This document shows positions 17,253-26,479 of a stretch of DNA of 64,000 bases, piece after piece. Positions within the stretch are counted from its first letter, which is position 1. Every line of letters begins with the position of its first letter. The position numbers and the translations under genes are program-made. This DNA comes from Rhodobiaceae bacterium UBA4490 (GTDB lineage Bacteria; Pseudomonadota; Alphaproteobacteria; Parvibaculales; Parvibaculaceae): the NCBI GenBank assembly GCA_002389665.1, contig DGNO01000002.1, positions 691,624-755,623 on the forward strand. Direction: 5' to 3'. Under the pieces are notes generated by a model. It ran no database searches and had not been told where the DNA came from. It saw only the letters and a list, made by a program, of their open reading frames with translations.

Positions 17253-17666
17253 ATGACAAGAGCAGGCGCCGCAAGGCAAGAAGGTAAGAACGGCCGGCAC
17301 CTCTTCTGGCTGATGCTCATGGCCGCCAGCCTTCTCATTGGCGGCTCGCTCTGGCCCGAGGCGCTCATACCCTCCGAAGGCGGGCTCGACAAATGGGCGC
17401 ATGGGGCAGCCTATGCCGCGCTCGCCTTTTGCCTGCCGCTTCTCCTGACCGGTTTCCGCCGCGCCGCTTTGGCGGGGCTCGCCCTTTTCGCCCTCGGCCT
17501 TTTGATGGAGGCCGCGCAGCTTTTCCTTCCCGGCCGCTGGGCCTCGCTGGAAGATGCCGCGGCGAACGGCGCCGGCATCCTCCTCGGCTGGGTCTTGGGC
17601 TGGGCTTTGGGATGGGGCATCAGCCGGCTTGCCGCTCGCCGCCGGGCCGCAGCAGAACACCCGTAA
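17253..17666 (+). CDS. VanZ-like small membrane protein
   Basis: A 137-residue integral membrane protein with about four hydrophobic segments. DKWAHGAAYAALAF in the second segment and ME-AAQLFLPGRWASLEDAAANGAG before the last match the VanZ-like pattern: a KxxH near a membrane face, then an acidic/Gln-rich turn with an E-D-AxAN motif. Family members occur in many bacteria; function outside glycopeptide resistance is unknown. Its 3' end overlaps the convergent membrane-protein gene by 47 bases. Confidence 0.75.
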   Translation: MTRAGAARQEGKNGRHLFWLMLMAASLLIGGSLWPEALIPSEGGLDKWAHGAAYAALAFCLPLLLTGFRRAALAGLALFALGLLMEAAQLFLPGRWASLEDAAANGAGILLGWVLGWALGWGISRLAARRRAAAEHP

Positions 17667-18024
17667 GCGCCGCGGCCACGATCACGGTAATCCCGAAGGC
17701 GGGATTGACCCCCAGCACGTTAAGCTCTGTGCCGTCGGCATATTTCATATCCCCGCCATAAGCCCCGGCAATCACATAAGCGAAGATGAAGCCGCCCGTT
17801 ACGATAAGCAGGATCGCCGCGCCGAGCCGCACCTGCCCCCGCATACAGCCAAGCCAGAGCGCAAGAACAGCAAGGGCGAAATGCACGGCAAGCTGCCAGA
17901 CCTCATGCATGCGCGCATGGCCCGGCCAGTCGGGATTGAAGACATGCGTGTCGCTGATTTCCATGAAAGGCAGCACGGCGAGATAAAGCAGCGCGGAAAG
18001 GGACAGGGTGATTTTGGCGGGCAT
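17620..18024 (-). CDS. Four-helix membrane protein of unknown function
   Basis: About 134 residues with four predicted membrane segments. After the first segment comes a conserved-looking loop THVFNPDWPGHARMHEVWQL, which reminds me of a DUF-class alphaproteobacterial membrane family; I would not name it firmly. The start at 18024 follows GGAG. It is divergent from a TetR regulator, and its likely promoter overlaps two palindromic operators: TTGACA as rc of 18075-18080, then 16 bases, then TAAATT as rc of 18053-18058. It is therefore a probable target of that regulator. The 3' end overlaps the VanZ-like gene by 47 bases. Confidence 0.7.
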   Translation of the reverse strand: MPAKITLSLSALLYLAVLPFMEISDTHVFNPDWPGHARMHEVWQLAVHFALAVLALWLGCMRGQVRLGAAILLIVTGGFIFAYVIAGAYGGDMKYADGTELNVLGVNPAFGITVIVAAALTGVLLRPGGERQAG

Positions 18025-18040
18025 GGCGGCTCTCCGTTTA

Positions 18041-18081
18041 ATTGACGCTGTCAATTTACAGATCTTATTGACACTGTCAAT
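18041..18081. promoter_or_regulatory. Two palindromic operators in the TetR divergent promoter
   Basis: ATTGAC-GCT-GTCAAT (18041-18055) and ATTGACA-C-TGTCAAT (18067-18081) are two near-identical 15-bp palindromes with centres 26 bp apart. On the plus strand TTTACA (18055-18060), 17 bases, and CAATAT (18078-18083) form a candidate promoter for the regulator. On the minus strand TTGACA inside the second palindrome, 16 bases, and TAAATT form one for the membrane protein. Both promoters overlap both operators, so bound repressor would shut both genes. Confidence 0.8.
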
Positions 18082-18089
18082 ATATCTCT

Positions 18090-18740
18090 ATGAAAAATCC
18101 CGCCCCCTCCCCGCCGCCTGAAAAGCCCGCCAGGAAAGGCGCCCTGCGCCCGGCCCTTCTGGCTGCCGCCCGCACCCTGCTCGACCGGGAAGGGGCGGAT
18201 GCCGTGACGATCCGCGCCGTTGCGCGGGCCTGCGGCGTTTCCCATGCGGCGCCCGCCAATCATTTTGCCGACCGGCGCAGCCTGCTGACAGCGCTCGCGG
18301 CGGAGCTTTTTGCGGATCTGGCAGAGACCATGGAAAACGCGCTGGCAGGCGCGCCCCAAAACCCCGCCAATAAGGGTTTCGGTACCGCCCGGCTCACCGC
18401 CTTTGGCGAAGCGCTTGTCGCTTACGGCCTGGCTCATCCCGAGCGCTACCGGCTCTTATGGCGGCGCGATCTTCTGGACGGGGAAGACGCGGCGCTGCAG
18501 GGGACGATGGACCGGCTTTATGCGCGGCTGCTTGAGGAACTGAGCGCCCTTCCCCTTCCCGCCGGCAAGGACCCGGAAACGGCGGCGGTCGGCCTCTGGT
18601 CGCTCTGCCACGGCTATATCTCGATGCGCCTTGACGGCAATTTCATCGCAAGGCGCGACAAGGAAAGCGGCGCCCCCCGGCACAGCGCCATGATTGCGAA
18701 CTACCTCGCCGCTCTTGCGCCCCAGGCCCATCCGGCTTAG
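18090..18740 (+). CDS. TetR/AcrR family transcriptional regulator
   Basis: A 216-residue regulator. The HTH domain reads RPALLAAARTLLDREGADAVTIRAVARACGVSHAAPANHFADRRSLLTAL (blocks AARTLLDREG, VTIRAVARACGVS, NHFADRRSLL). The C-terminal part is of the WHG-like ligand-binding type. No ribosome-binding site is visible before the only ATG, and the inferred transcription start is at or within one or two bases of the ATG, so the mRNA may be leaderless. It is flanked by two 15-bp palindromes that should be its operators. The SDR gene follows after 45 bases and may be co-transcribed. Confidence 0.87.
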   Translation: MKNPAPSPPPEKPARKGALRPALLAAARTLLDREGADAVTIRAVARACGVSHAAPANHFADRRSLLTALAAELFADLAETMENALAGAPQNPANKGFGTARLTAFGEALVAYGLAHPERYRLLWRRDLLDGEDAALQGTMDRLYARLLEELSALPLPAGKDPETAAVGLWSLCHGYISMRLDGNFIARRDKESGAPRHSAMIANYLAALAPQAHPA

Positions 18741-18784
18741 GCCAGACAGATCGGCATAATCAAAACCAAGAAAAGGGGAGCAAG

Positions 18785-19522
18785 ATGCAGGACACGGATT
18801 TCACCGGAAAACGCATTCTGGTCGTCGGCGGCTCGAGCGGCATCGGCAATGGCATGGCCCAGGCCTTCCGCGCGCGCGGCGGCGAGGTGCATGTCTGGGG
18901 CACGCGCGCGAAAGCTGAGGACTACAAAAAAGAAGACGGCTCGGACATGACCGGCCTGCACTATCACCAGATGGACGTTTCCGATTTCGCCGCTATCGAA
19001 GCACATGACCCCGGCTTCGACACGCTCGACGTGCTCGTGCTTTGCCAAGGCACGGTGATTTACGGGCGCGGCGAGTTCGAGATGGAGGGCTTCCAGAAGG
19101 TCATGGATGTGAACCTCAACAGCCTGATGGCCTGCGCCATGAAGTTCCATCCCATGCTCGCCGCCTCCAAAGGCGCGCTCATCACCGTCAGCTCCACCGC
19201 CGCCTTCCATTCGACGCGCGGCAACCCGGCTTACAATGCCTCCAAGACCGGCGCCGTCGGCCTCACCCGCACGCTGGCCGAGGCCTGGGCGAAAGACGGC
19301 ATCCGCGTGAACGGCATCGCCCCCGGCCTTGTCGATACGAAGCTGACGAAAGTGACGACGGAAAATCCGGACCGCCTTTCCGCGTCGCTCAAAGGCATTC
19401 CCATGCGCCGTCTCGGCACGCCGGAAGATATGGCAGGGGTAGCGCTGTTCCTCGCCTCGCCGCTTGCTTCTTACGTTCTGGGGCAGACCATTCCGGTGGA
19501 TGGCGGGCTTATTCTCTCCTAA
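18785..19522 (+). CDS. Short-chain dehydrogenase/reductase (SDR)
   Basis: A 245-residue classical SDR. The dinucleotide-binding loop is VVGGSSGIGNGMA (about 14-26). The catalytic Ser lies in TVSSTAAF, Tyr and Lys in PAYNASKTG, and the late block is VNGIAPGLVDTKL. The C-terminus ends with GQTIPVDGGLILS. This is an NAD(P)-dependent oxidoreductase, likely acting on an alcohol or ketone; the substrate is unknown. The start has a GGGGAGCAAG ribosome site. It follows the TetR gene and is closed by a bidirectional terminator. Confidence 0.9.
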   Translation: MQDTDFTGKRILVVGGSSGIGNGMAQAFRARGGEVHVWGTRAKAEDYKKEDGSDMTGLHYHQMDVSDFAAIEAHDPGFDTLDVLVLCQGTVIYGRGEFEMEGFQKVMDVNLNSLMACAMKFHPMLAASKGALITVSSTAAFHSTRGNPAYNASKTGAVGLTRTLAEAWAKDGIRVNGIAPGLVDTKLTKVTTENPDRLSASLKGIPMRRLGTPEDMAGVALFLASPLASYVLGQTIPVDGGLILS

Positions 19523-19526
19523 CGAA

Positions 19527-19557
19527 AAACCGGCCCCTGCGATGCGGGGGCCGGTTT
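19527..19557. terminator. Bidirectional rho-independent terminator
   Basis: AAACCGGCCCC (19527-19537) and GGGGCCGGTTT (19547-19557) form a stem with A-run and T-run flanks. It separates the convergent SDR gene (plus) and flavin monooxygenase gene (minus). Confidence 0.87.
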
Positions 19558-19581
19558 CTTATCGCTTAAGAACAAGCGCGC

Positions 19582-21096
19582 TTACTGATAGACGAAGGCT
19601 GCATCATCAAGGTCGATTTCCGGCAGCTCGTCTTTTTCCTTCCAGTAATCTTGCGTGTGCTGCCATTCGGGCTTGTCGCCGCGCTTGGGCAGCAGATGCA
19701 TGCCGCGCATAAGATAACCGGGATTGAAGTTCTCCGGATCGATCCAGGGCTTGAGTTCCATATCCTCATCTTCCGGGCGCAGCTGCACGCAGACCTTCTT
19801 CGCCTGCTTATCCTTCATATGATTGAGCAGGCGGCAGACGAAATCGCCCAGAAGATCGACGCGCAATGTCCAGCTTGCGCGGAAATAGCCGAAGACCCAG
19901 ACCATGTTCGGCACGCCCGTGAACATCATGCCGCGATAGGTGACGGTCTTGGAAAAATCGAGCGGTTTGCCATCGATGGAGAAATCGATATCGCCGAGCA
20001 CGGAGAGATTGAACCCCGTCGCCGTGATGATGATATCGGCTTCCAACTCTTCGCCTGACTTCAGGAGAATGCCTTTTTCCGTAAAGCGGTCGATCTCATC
20101 CGTCACGATCGAGGCTTTGCCTGCGGCAAGGCCCTGGAAAATATCGCCGTCCGGCACGAAAGCGATGCGCTGGCGCCAGGGGCGGTATCTCGGTGTGAAG
20201 TGCTTTTCGACATCAAAATCCGGCCCGAGGAAAGCGCGCACACCTTCGAGCAATTCTTCCTTCACCGCTTCCGGTTCTTCGAAAGCGCGGCGCGTGAAAT
20301 CGGCCTGATCGTGCAGAATTTTGCGGCGGGTGATCTCATGGATCCATTCCTCATCCACCTGCAATTCGCGCAGCTGATCGGCCAGCTCGTTTTCATTGCG
20401 CCCCGGAATGAAATAGGTCGGCGAGCGCTGCAGCATGGTGACATGCGCGCAGTCGCCGGCAATCGCCGGCACCAATGTCGCCGCCGTTGCGCCGGAGCCG
20501 ATGACGATCACTTTCTTGCCTTTGTAATCGAGGTCTTCCGGCCAGGTCTGCGGGTGAACGATCTTGCCTTTGAAATCGCTCATGCCGTCCCAGTCCGGCG
20601 TATAGCCTTCCGAATGGCGGTAATAGCCCTGGCACATCCAAAGGAAGTTGGCGGTGAAACGCACCGGCTCGCCGGTATCTCCGCGCGTGGCTTCGATGGT
20701 CCAAAGATTGTCCTTCTCCGACCAATCGGCTTTCTTGATCTTGTGATTGTAGCGGATATGACGGTCGAGATCGTTTTCCTCGATCACCTCGCCCATATAG
20801 GTGCGGATCTCCTCCGCCGTCGCGATCGGCGCGCCGGTCCAGGGCTTGAAGCGATAGCCGAATGTATAAAGATCGCTGTCCGAGCGGATACCCGGATAGC
20901 GGTGCATCAGCCACGTGCCGCCGAAACTTTCCAGCCCTTCCAGAACGACAAAGCTCTTGTCCGGGCACTGGTGCGCCAGGTGATAGGCTGCGCCGATGCC
21001 GGAAATGCCTGCGCCGACCACCAGCACATCGAAATGCTCTGCTTCGCGCGCGGTTTTGTCCGCTCCGGGCCGCTCAAGAATATCTGTATCCGTCAT
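19582..21096 (-). CDS. Flavin-dependent Baeyer-Villiger-type monooxygenase (EthA-like)
   Basis: A 504-residue class B flavoprotein monooxygenase using FAD and NADPH. The FAD Rossmann motif is VVGAGISGIG (about 27-36), and GGTW is at 59-62. The Baeyer-Villiger fingerprint is FKGKIVHPQTWP at 175-186 (FxGxxxHxxxWP). The second Rossmann motif is VIVIGSGATA at 196-205, then an ATG motif (IITATGFNL). It oxidises ketones to esters or thioethers to sulfoxides; the overall shape matches EthA-type enzymes. It is a single gene with a terminator shared with the SDR gene, and both may belong to ketone/alcohol catabolism; this is inference. Confidence 0.9.
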   Translation of the reverse strand: MTDTDILERPGADKTAREAEHFDVLVVGAGISGIGAAYHLAHQCPDKSFVVLEGLESFGGTWLMHRYPGIRSDSDLYTFGYRFKPWTGAPIATAEEIRTYMGEVIEENDLDRHIRYNHKIKKADWSEKDNLWTIEATRGDTGEPVRFTANFLWMCQGYYRHSEGYTPDWDGMSDFKGKIVHPQTWPEDLDYKGKKVIVIGSGATAATLVPAIAGDCAHVTMLQRSPTYFIPGRNENELADQLRELQVDEEWIHEITRRKILHDQADFTRRAFEEPEAVKEELLEGVRAFLGPDFDVEKHFTPRYRPWRQRIAFVPDGDIFQGLAAGKASIVTDEIDRFTEKGILLKSGEELEADIIITATGFNLSVLGDIDFSIDGKPLDFSKTVTYRGMMFTGVPNMVWVFGYFRASWTLRVDLLGDFVCRLLNHMKDKQAKKVCVQLRPEDEDMELKPWIDPENFNPGYLMRGMHLLPKRGDKPEWQHTQDYWKEKDELPEIDLDDAAFVYQ

Positions 21097-21226
21097 CTGT
21101 CGCTCTCCCTTTCAGGTTTCTTTTTATTTTCCATGACTTGGAGGTATGGCCTTTACTCCTTGCTATCAAGGATGCGGGCAGCAAGGGCATTTGAAAATGA
21201 GCTATGTCAAATTGCCACCATAAAAG

Positions 21227-21252
21227 AAACGCACCCTAATTAGGGTGCGTTC
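21227..21252 (-). terminator. Rho-independent terminator after manC
   Basis: A perfect 24-bp palindrome (arms AACGCACCCTAA and TTAGGGTGCGTT at 21229-21252), followed on the minus strand by TCTTTTATGG. It lies 31 bases past the manC stop. Confidence 0.75.
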
Positions 21253-21282
21253 CAAAGCCTTTGATTATCATGAAAGGCGCGG

Positions 21283-22725
21283 CTATTCGGCAGCCTTGTT
21301 TTCTTCCGTGCGCCCGTAAACATCGTCGAAACGCACGATATCGTCTTCACCCAGGTAAGAGCCCGACTGCACCTCGATAATGCTGAGCGGCTCGTCGAAC
21401 GGGTTTTCCAGCCGGTGCTTCGTGTTGACCGGAATGTAAGTCGATTGGTTGGCCTCGAGCGTGGAGGTCGTATCGCCCACCGTGACGCGGGCCTTGCCGT
21501 TGACGACCACCCAGTGCTCGGCGCGGTGGTTGTGAAGCTGCAGGGAAAGCGCGCCGCCCGGATAGACCATCAGATGCTTGACCTGGTGCCGGTCGCCCTG
21601 CGTCAGACTTTCATAATAGCCCCAGGGCCGGTAAACGCGATTATGGGCTTCATGCTCGCTGCGCCCTTCTTCGGCGAGGCGCTGAACGATTTTCTTGACG
21701 TCCTGCACCCGGTCGCGCGCGGCGACCATGACGACGTCGCCGGTTTCCACCACCACGAGATCTTCGACGCCGAGCGTCGCGACCAGCCCCTTTTCCGCGC
21801 GCACATAAGTGTTCCGGCTATCGACATTGATGACATCGCCGAGATGCACATTGCCGTCTTCGTCTTTCTCGCCGATTTCCCAAAGCGCCGACCAGCTGCC
21901 GATATCGTTCCATTTCATATCGACCGGCACAACGGCGGCATGGCGGGTATGTTCCATCACCGCATAGTCGATGGAATCGGACGGGCAGGCCTCGAAGGCC
22001 GTCTTGTCGAGCCGGATGAAATCGAGATCGCGCTGGCTGACGCCGAGCGCGGCGCGCGCCTTTTCGCAAATTTCCGGGCAGAAGACATCCATCTCTTCCA
22101 GGATACGGTCGGCGCGGAACATGAAGATACCCGCATTCCAGTAATAGCCGCCATCGGCAAGATAAGAGGCAGCGGTCGCGCTGTCCGGCTTTTCGACGAA
22201 AGCCTCAACCTTATAGCCGCCTTCTTCATCGGCGCTCTCGCCCCGGCGGATATAGCCATAACCCGTTTCAGGCGCGGTCGGCACGATGCCGAAGGTGACA
22301 AGCTGGCCTTCGCCGGCAAGCCGTGCCCCGTGATGGACGGCGCGGCGGAAGGCATCCAGATCGCCGATGTGATGATCGGCGGGCAGGACGAGCAAAATCG
22401 CCTCGCCGCCTTCTTCCTGGCGGATGAATTCGGCGGCAACGGCGGCGGCCGGCGCCGTGTTGCGGCCCAGAGGTTCGAGAATATGCGCCATGGGCTCGAT
22501 GCCCACATCCTGCATCTGCGCGGCGATGACGAAGCGGTGCTCGTCATTGGAAACGATCAGCGGCGGCAGGAACGTGTCGCCATCCGCCACCCGCAGCGCG
22601 GTTTCCTGCAACATGCCGTTGGCGGAGACGAGCGGCAGCAATTGCTTGGGGTATAGCGCGCGCGATGTGGGCCACAAACGCGACCCCACCCCGCCGGACA
22701 ATACGACCGGAACGATCTTACTCAT
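21283..22725 (-). CDS. manC: Mannose-1-phosphate guanylyltransferase / mannose-6-phosphate isomerase
   Basis: A 480-residue bifunctional enzyme of the AlgA/XanB/ManC type. The N-terminal nucleotidyltransferase has PVVLSGGVGSRLWPTSR and YPKQLLPL (about 5-32) and makes GDP-mannose. The C-terminal type II PMI cupin has RPWGYYESL, QVKHLMVYPGGALSLQLHNHR and VVVNGKARVT, supplying mannose-6-phosphate. Full length for the family. The start at 22725 follows GGAAGGG; the frame is open 30 bases upstream. It is the second gene of an operon with gmd, 52 bases after it. It provides GDP-mannose for surface polysaccharide. Confidence 0.94.
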   Translation of the reverse strand: MSKIVPVVLSGGVGSRLWPTSRALYPKQLLPLVSANGMLQETALRVADGDTFLPPLIVSNDEHRFVIAAQMQDVGIEPMAHILEPLGRNTAPAAAVAAEFIRQEEGGEAILLVLPADHHIGDLDAFRRAVHHGARLAGEGQLVTFGIVPTAPETGYGYIRRGESADEEGGYKVEAFVEKPDSATAASYLADGGYYWNAGIFMFRADRILEEMDVFCPEICEKARAALGVSQRDLDFIRLDKTAFEACPSDSIDYAVMEHTRHAAVVPVDMKWNDIGSWSALWEIGEKDEDGNVHLGDVINVDSRNTYVRAEKGLVATLGVEDLVVVETGDVVMVAARDRVQDVKKIVQRLAEEGRSEHEAHNRVYRPWGYYESLTQGDRHQVKHLMVYPGGALSLQLHNHRAEHWVVVNGKARVTVGDTTSTLEANQSTYIPVNTKHRLENPFDEPLSIIEVQSGSYLGEDDIVRFDDVYGRTEENKAAE

Positions 22726-22777
22726 TACTGCGCCCTTCCCATGCTCATCCCTCACGGCCGGTCCACAGGTTCCCCCT

Positions 22778-23842
22778 TCAGTCGGCCGATAGCGCGCCGT
22801 TTGCGGCGATTTTCATATCCGCTTCTACCATTTCCGCGACCAGTTGGTCGAATGTCGTGCGGTGCACCCAGCCCAGCTCATCGCGGGCCTTCGCCGGATT
22901 GCCGACGAGGGAATTGACCTCCGCCGGGCGGTAGAAACGCGGGTCGATCTCGATAAGCGCCCTGCCCGATTTCTTATCGAGGCCTTTTTCTTCAAGCCCG
23001 CTGCCCGCCCATTCGATCGGCATGCCGACCATTTCAAAGGCAAGCTCGACAAATTCGCGCACCGAATGCTGCTCGCCCGTCGCCAGCACATAGTCGCCCG
23101 GCTCTTCCTGCTGCAGCATGCGCCACATTCCGTCCACATAATCGCGGGCATGGCCCCAGTCGCGCGTCGCATTGATATTGCCGAGCACCAGCTTTTCCTG
23201 CTGGCCATGGGTAATGGCGGCAGCAGCGCGCGTAATCTTGCGGCTGACGAAGCTTTCTCCCCGGAACGGGCCTTCATGATTGAAGAGAATGCCGTTGGAG
23301 GCATGAAAGCCGTAAGCCTCGCGGTAATTGGCCGTGGTCAAGAACGCGAAATGTTTGGAAATCGCATAAGGGCTGCGCGGGCGGAAAGGTGTCGTCTCGC
23401 TTTGCGGCACTTCCTGCACATTCCCGAAAAGCTCCGACGTGGAAGCCTGATAGAAGCGCACATCATTGCCCATTCCCAGAAGGCGGATCGCCTCGAGAAG
23501 GCGCACAACGCCGAGCCCGTTCACATCGCTCGTATATTCGGGCTTGTCGAAGCTGATGCGCACATGGCTCTGAGCGGCGAGATTGTAGATCTCGTCCGGC
23601 TTCACATCGCGCAGCACCTGAAAAAGGCTCATGCCGTCGGTCATGTCCGCATAGTGCAGATGAAAATCGGCAACGCGGTCGTGCGGCCCGCGGTAAAGAT
23701 GGGTGATGCGCTGCGTGTTGAAGCTGGAGGTGCGCCGGCGCACCCCATGCACCTCATACCCCTTACTCAGCAGCAAATCGGCTAGATATCCCCCGTCCTG
23801 GCCAGTGATCCCGGTGATCAGTGCAACTTTGCGTTTTGTCAT
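22778..23842 (-). CDS. gmd: GDP-mannose 4,6-dehydratase
   Basis: A 354-residue extended SDR that converts GDP-mannose to GDP-4-keto-6-deoxy-D-mannose with tightly bound NADP. The Rossmann motif is [17 protein letters not shown] (about 8-24), followed by [18 protein letters not shown]. The catalytic YxxxK is in [11 protein letters not shown]. The blocks [13 protein letters not shown] and [17 protein letters not shown] are diagnostic of Gmd. Length is typical. Downstream conversion to GDP-rhamnose, fucose or perosamine would need an Rmd, Fcl or aminotransferase, and none is in the window. Confidence 0.95.
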   Translation of the reverse strand: MTKRKVALITGITGQDGGYLADLLLSKGYEVHGVRRRTSSFNTQRITHLYRGPHDRVADFHLHYADMTDGMSLFQVLRDVKPDEIYNLAAQSHVRISFDKPEYTSDVNGLGVVRLLEAIRLLGMGNDVRFYQASTSELFGNVQEVPQSETTPFRPRSPYAISKHFAFLTTANYREAYGFHASNGILFNHEGPFRGESFVSRKITRAAAAITHGQQEKLVLGNINATRDWGHARDYVDGMWRMLQQEEPGDYVLATGEQHSVREFVELAFEMVGMPIEWAGSGLEEKGLDKKSGRALIEIDPRFYRPAEVNSLVGNPAKARDELGWVHRTTFDQLVAEMVEADMKIAANGALSAD

Positions 23843-24186
23843 ATTTCTTCCTGAAGCGCCGTCCCGGCACGCGCGCCCGCTTCCCCGGCCGCAAGCCCGC
23901 GTCTAATTTACAACCCTGTCAGCCGATCAGCTGAACCGGCCCTATATATGTTTTATAGGCGAAGTTTGAAACCAGCAATCACCCCCGCCATCAGCATTAA
24001 TATTGTGGAATAAAATCCTACATATACTTCTGTGAAACAAGCCGCTTTGCTAGTCTCAGGGCGGTTTTTCTGTCAAGAAAACGCCACAGCCGGGTGCAAT
24101 ACAGCCCCGGCGCGGGCCGAACCGGTGAACGCTCGCCCGCCGCACGCCGTTGAGGTATAAGGCCCCAACAACAAGGAAGTCCCGCC
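23843..24186. other. Divergent intergenic region between gmd and galU
   Basis: 344 bases without a gene. The middle (about 23935-24030) is AT-rich and probably holds the promoters of both operons. It includes an inverted repeat CCTATA-N7-TATAGG (23941-23959) that could be a regulator site. I see no clear terminator, riboswitch or small ORF. AACAAGGA before 24187 is the galU ribosome site. Confidence 0.5.
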
Positions 24187-25104
24187 ATGGCCTCGTCCCA
24201 GAGCCCTGTTACCAAGAGCCCGGCCAAGAAAAGCCCCGCCGTTAAAACAGTCGTCTTTCCCGTTGCCGGCCTCGGCACGCGCTTTTTGCCCGCCACCAAG
24301 GCGATCCCGAAGGAAATGCTGCCCGTGGTGGACCGCCCGCTCATCCAATATGCCGTGGATGAGGCGGCGGAAGCCGGGATCGAGCATTTCGTTTTCGTCA
24401 CCGGCCGGGGCAAGGCGGCCATCGAGGACCATTTCGACCGGGCTTTCGAGCTTGAAACCACGCTGGAAAACAAGGGCAAAACGGACGCACTGAAAGAACT
24501 TGTCGCCAGCCGCCCGCGGCCCGGCCAGATGAGTTTTACCCGCCAGCAGGAACCGCTCGGCCTCGGCCATGCAATCTGGTGCGCCAAGGACATTATCGGC
24601 GACAACCCCTTTGCCGTGGTGCTGCCGGATGAATTGATGCACGGCACACCGGGCTGCCTTGCCCAGATGGTGGAAACTTATAAAGAACGCGGCGGCAATG
24701 TCGTGGCGGTGCAGGAAGTGCCCCATGAACACACCTCCCGCTATGGCGTCATCGACCCCGGCGCCGATGACGGCACCGTCTCGGAAGTGCGCGGCATGGT
24801 CGAAAAGCCGAAGCCCGATGCCGCTCCCTCCAATCTTGCCATTGTCGGGCGCTATATCCTGCAGCCCGACGTCTTCGTGCCGCTGTCGGAAGGCCGGCGC
24901 GGGGCAGGCGATGAAATTCAGCTTACCGACGCAATGGCCGAACTGATCGGCTGCCAGCCCTTCCATGCGCTGCGCTTCGGCGGGCGGCGCTTCGACTGCG
25001 GCAACAAAGTCGGTTTTCTGGAAGCCAATCTGGCGCTTGCCCTCGAACGCGAGGACATGGAAGCGGATTTGCGCCAGGTTCTCACCCGCTATCAAACGAA
25101 ATAA
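24187..25104 (+). CDS. galU: UTP-glucose-1-phosphate uridylyltransferase
   Basis: A 305-residue nucleotidyltransferase producing UDP-glucose from UTP and glucose-1-phosphate. The N-terminal block VVFPVAGLGTRFLPATKAIPKEMLPV (about 21-46) is the GalU signature. VLPDELMH is the metal/UTP site, and GRYILQPDVF and GAGDEIQLTDAM follow, with RFDCGNKVGFLEANL near the end. An 18-residue Lys/Ser/Pro-rich N-terminal extension precedes the fold. It is 39 bases upstream of ugd in the same direction, and its product is Ugd's substrate. Confidence 0.95.
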   Translation: MASSQSPVTKSPAKKSPAVKTVVFPVAGLGTRFLPATKAIPKEMLPVVDRPLIQYAVDEAAEAGIEHFVFVTGRGKAAIEDHFDRAFELETTLENKGKTDALKELVASRPRPGQMSFTRQQEPLGLGHAIWCAKDIIGDNPFAVVLPDELMHGTPGCLAQMVETYKERGGNVVAVQEVPHEHTSRYGVIDPGADDGTVSEVRGMVEKPKPDAAPSNLAIVGRYILQPDVFVPLSEGRRGAGDEIQLTDAMAELIGCQPFHALRFGGRRFDCGNKVGFLEANLALALEREDMEADLRQVLTRYQTK

Positions 25105-25143
25105 CCACCCGGCTCACCCCGCCCTTTCAAGGAGAACAGGTTC

Positions 25144-26454
25144 ATGCGCGTTGCAATGATCGGCACCGGATATGTAGGCCTTGTGTCCGGCGCGTGTTTT
25201 GCCGATTTCGGGCATGAAGTCGTCTGCGTGGACAAAGATGCGTCCAAGATCGAGGCGCTGGAGCGCGGCGAAATTCCGATCTATGAGCCCGGCCTCGATG
25301 TGCTGGTGAACGGCAATCGCTTTGCCGGCCGGCTTTCTTTCTCCACCGATCTCGGGCCCGCCGTGCGCGGCGCCGATGTGGTTTTCATTGCGGTCGGCAC
25401 GCCTTCACGGCGCGGGGACGGCCATGCCGATCTTTCCTATGTCTTTGCCGCCGCCGAAGAAGTGGCCGATGCGATGAGCGGCTACACGCTCGTCGTCAAC
25501 AAATCGACCGTGCCGGTGGGAACCGGCGACAAGGTGGAAGAGCTCATTCGCGCCCGCAAACCGCAGGCCGATTTCGATGTCGCCTCCAACCCGGAATTTC
25601 TGCGCGAGGGCTCGGCCATCGAAGATTTCAAGCGCCCGGACCGCGTCGTCGTCGGCACGGGCTCGGAGCGCGCCCAGGAACTGATGAACCAGCTCTACCG
25701 CCCGCTCTTTTTGAATGAAACGCCGATCCTTTTCACCGCGCGGCGCACCGCCGAGGTGATCAAATATGCAGCGAATGCCTTCCTTGCGACGAAAATCTCC
25801 TTCATCAACGAGATCGCCGATCTCTGCGAAAAAGTGGACGCGGATGTGCAAGCCGTTGCCAAGGGCATCGGCCTCGATAAACGCATCGGCGGCAAGTTTC
25901 TGCATGCAGGCCCCGGCTATGGCGGCTCCTGTTTTCCCAAAGACACGCTCGCGCTCCTGCGCACCGCCGAGGAAACCGGCGCCAGTCTTTCCATTGTGGA
26001 TGCCGCTTCAAGCAGCAATGCGGAGCGCAAAAAGCGCATGGCGGAAAAAATCATCGCGGCCTGCGGCGGCGATGTGAAAGGCCAGACGCTGGCTGTCTTG
26101 GGCGTCACCTTCAAACCCAATACGGACGATATGCGTGATGCCCCGAGCCTCGACATCATTCCGGCGCTGCAAAAAGCGGGCGCGCATATCCGCGCCTATG
26201 ATCCGGAAGGCATGGAAGAAGCAGCCCCGCTTCTGCCCGACACCGAGTGGATGAAGGATGAGAACGAGGCCATGAAAGGCGCCGATGCGCTGATCATTCT
26301 GACGGAATGGAACCAGTTCCGCGCGCTCGATCTTGGCCATCTGCGCGAAAGCCTGCGCAAGCCTATCATCGTCGATCTGCGCAATATCTATACGCGCGAG
26401 GAAATGAAGAAGGCGGGCCTTGCCTATCATTCGGTCGGGCGCGCGCCCGCCTGA
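25144..26454 (+). CDS. ugd: UDP-glucose 6-dehydrogenase
   Basis: A 436-residue enzyme of the UDP-glucose/GDP-mannose dehydrogenase family that oxidises UDP-glucose twice to UDP-glucuronate with NAD. The N-terminal Rossmann motif is IGTGYVGLVSGACFADFG (6-23). The block NKSTVPVGTG is at 119-128, with EFLREGSAIEDF at 151-162. The catalytic Cys263 lies in GPGYGGSCFPKDT, and the C-terminal UDP-binding domain carries LGVTFKPNTDDMRDAPS. A ribosome site AAGGAGAACAGG precedes the ATG. It is operonic with galU. Its product can feed the UDP-glucuronate epimerase-like gene at 40140-41120. Confidence 0.95.
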   Translation: MRVAMIGTGYVGLVSGACFADFGHEVVCVDKDASKIEALERGEIPIYEPGLDVLVNGNRFAGRLSFSTDLGPAVRGADVVFIAVGTPSRRGDGHADLSYVFAAAEEVADAMSGYTLVVNKSTVPVGTGDKVEELIRARKPQADFDVASNPEFLREGSAIEDFKRPDRVVVGTGSERAQELMNQLYRPLFLNETPILFTARRTAEVIKYAANAFLATKISFINEIADLCEKVDADVQAVAKGIGLDKRIGGKFLHAGPGYGGSCFPKDTLALLRTAEETGASLSIVDAASSSNAERKKRMAEKIIAACGGDVKGQTLAVLGVTFKPNTDDMRDAPSLDIIPALQKAGAHIRAYDPEGMEEAAPLLPDTEWMKDENEAMKGADALIILTEWNQFRALDLGHLRESLRKPIIVDLRNIYTREEMKKAGLAYHSVGRAPA

Positions 26455-26479
26455 AAGCAAGCCTGCACTCACACAAGAC

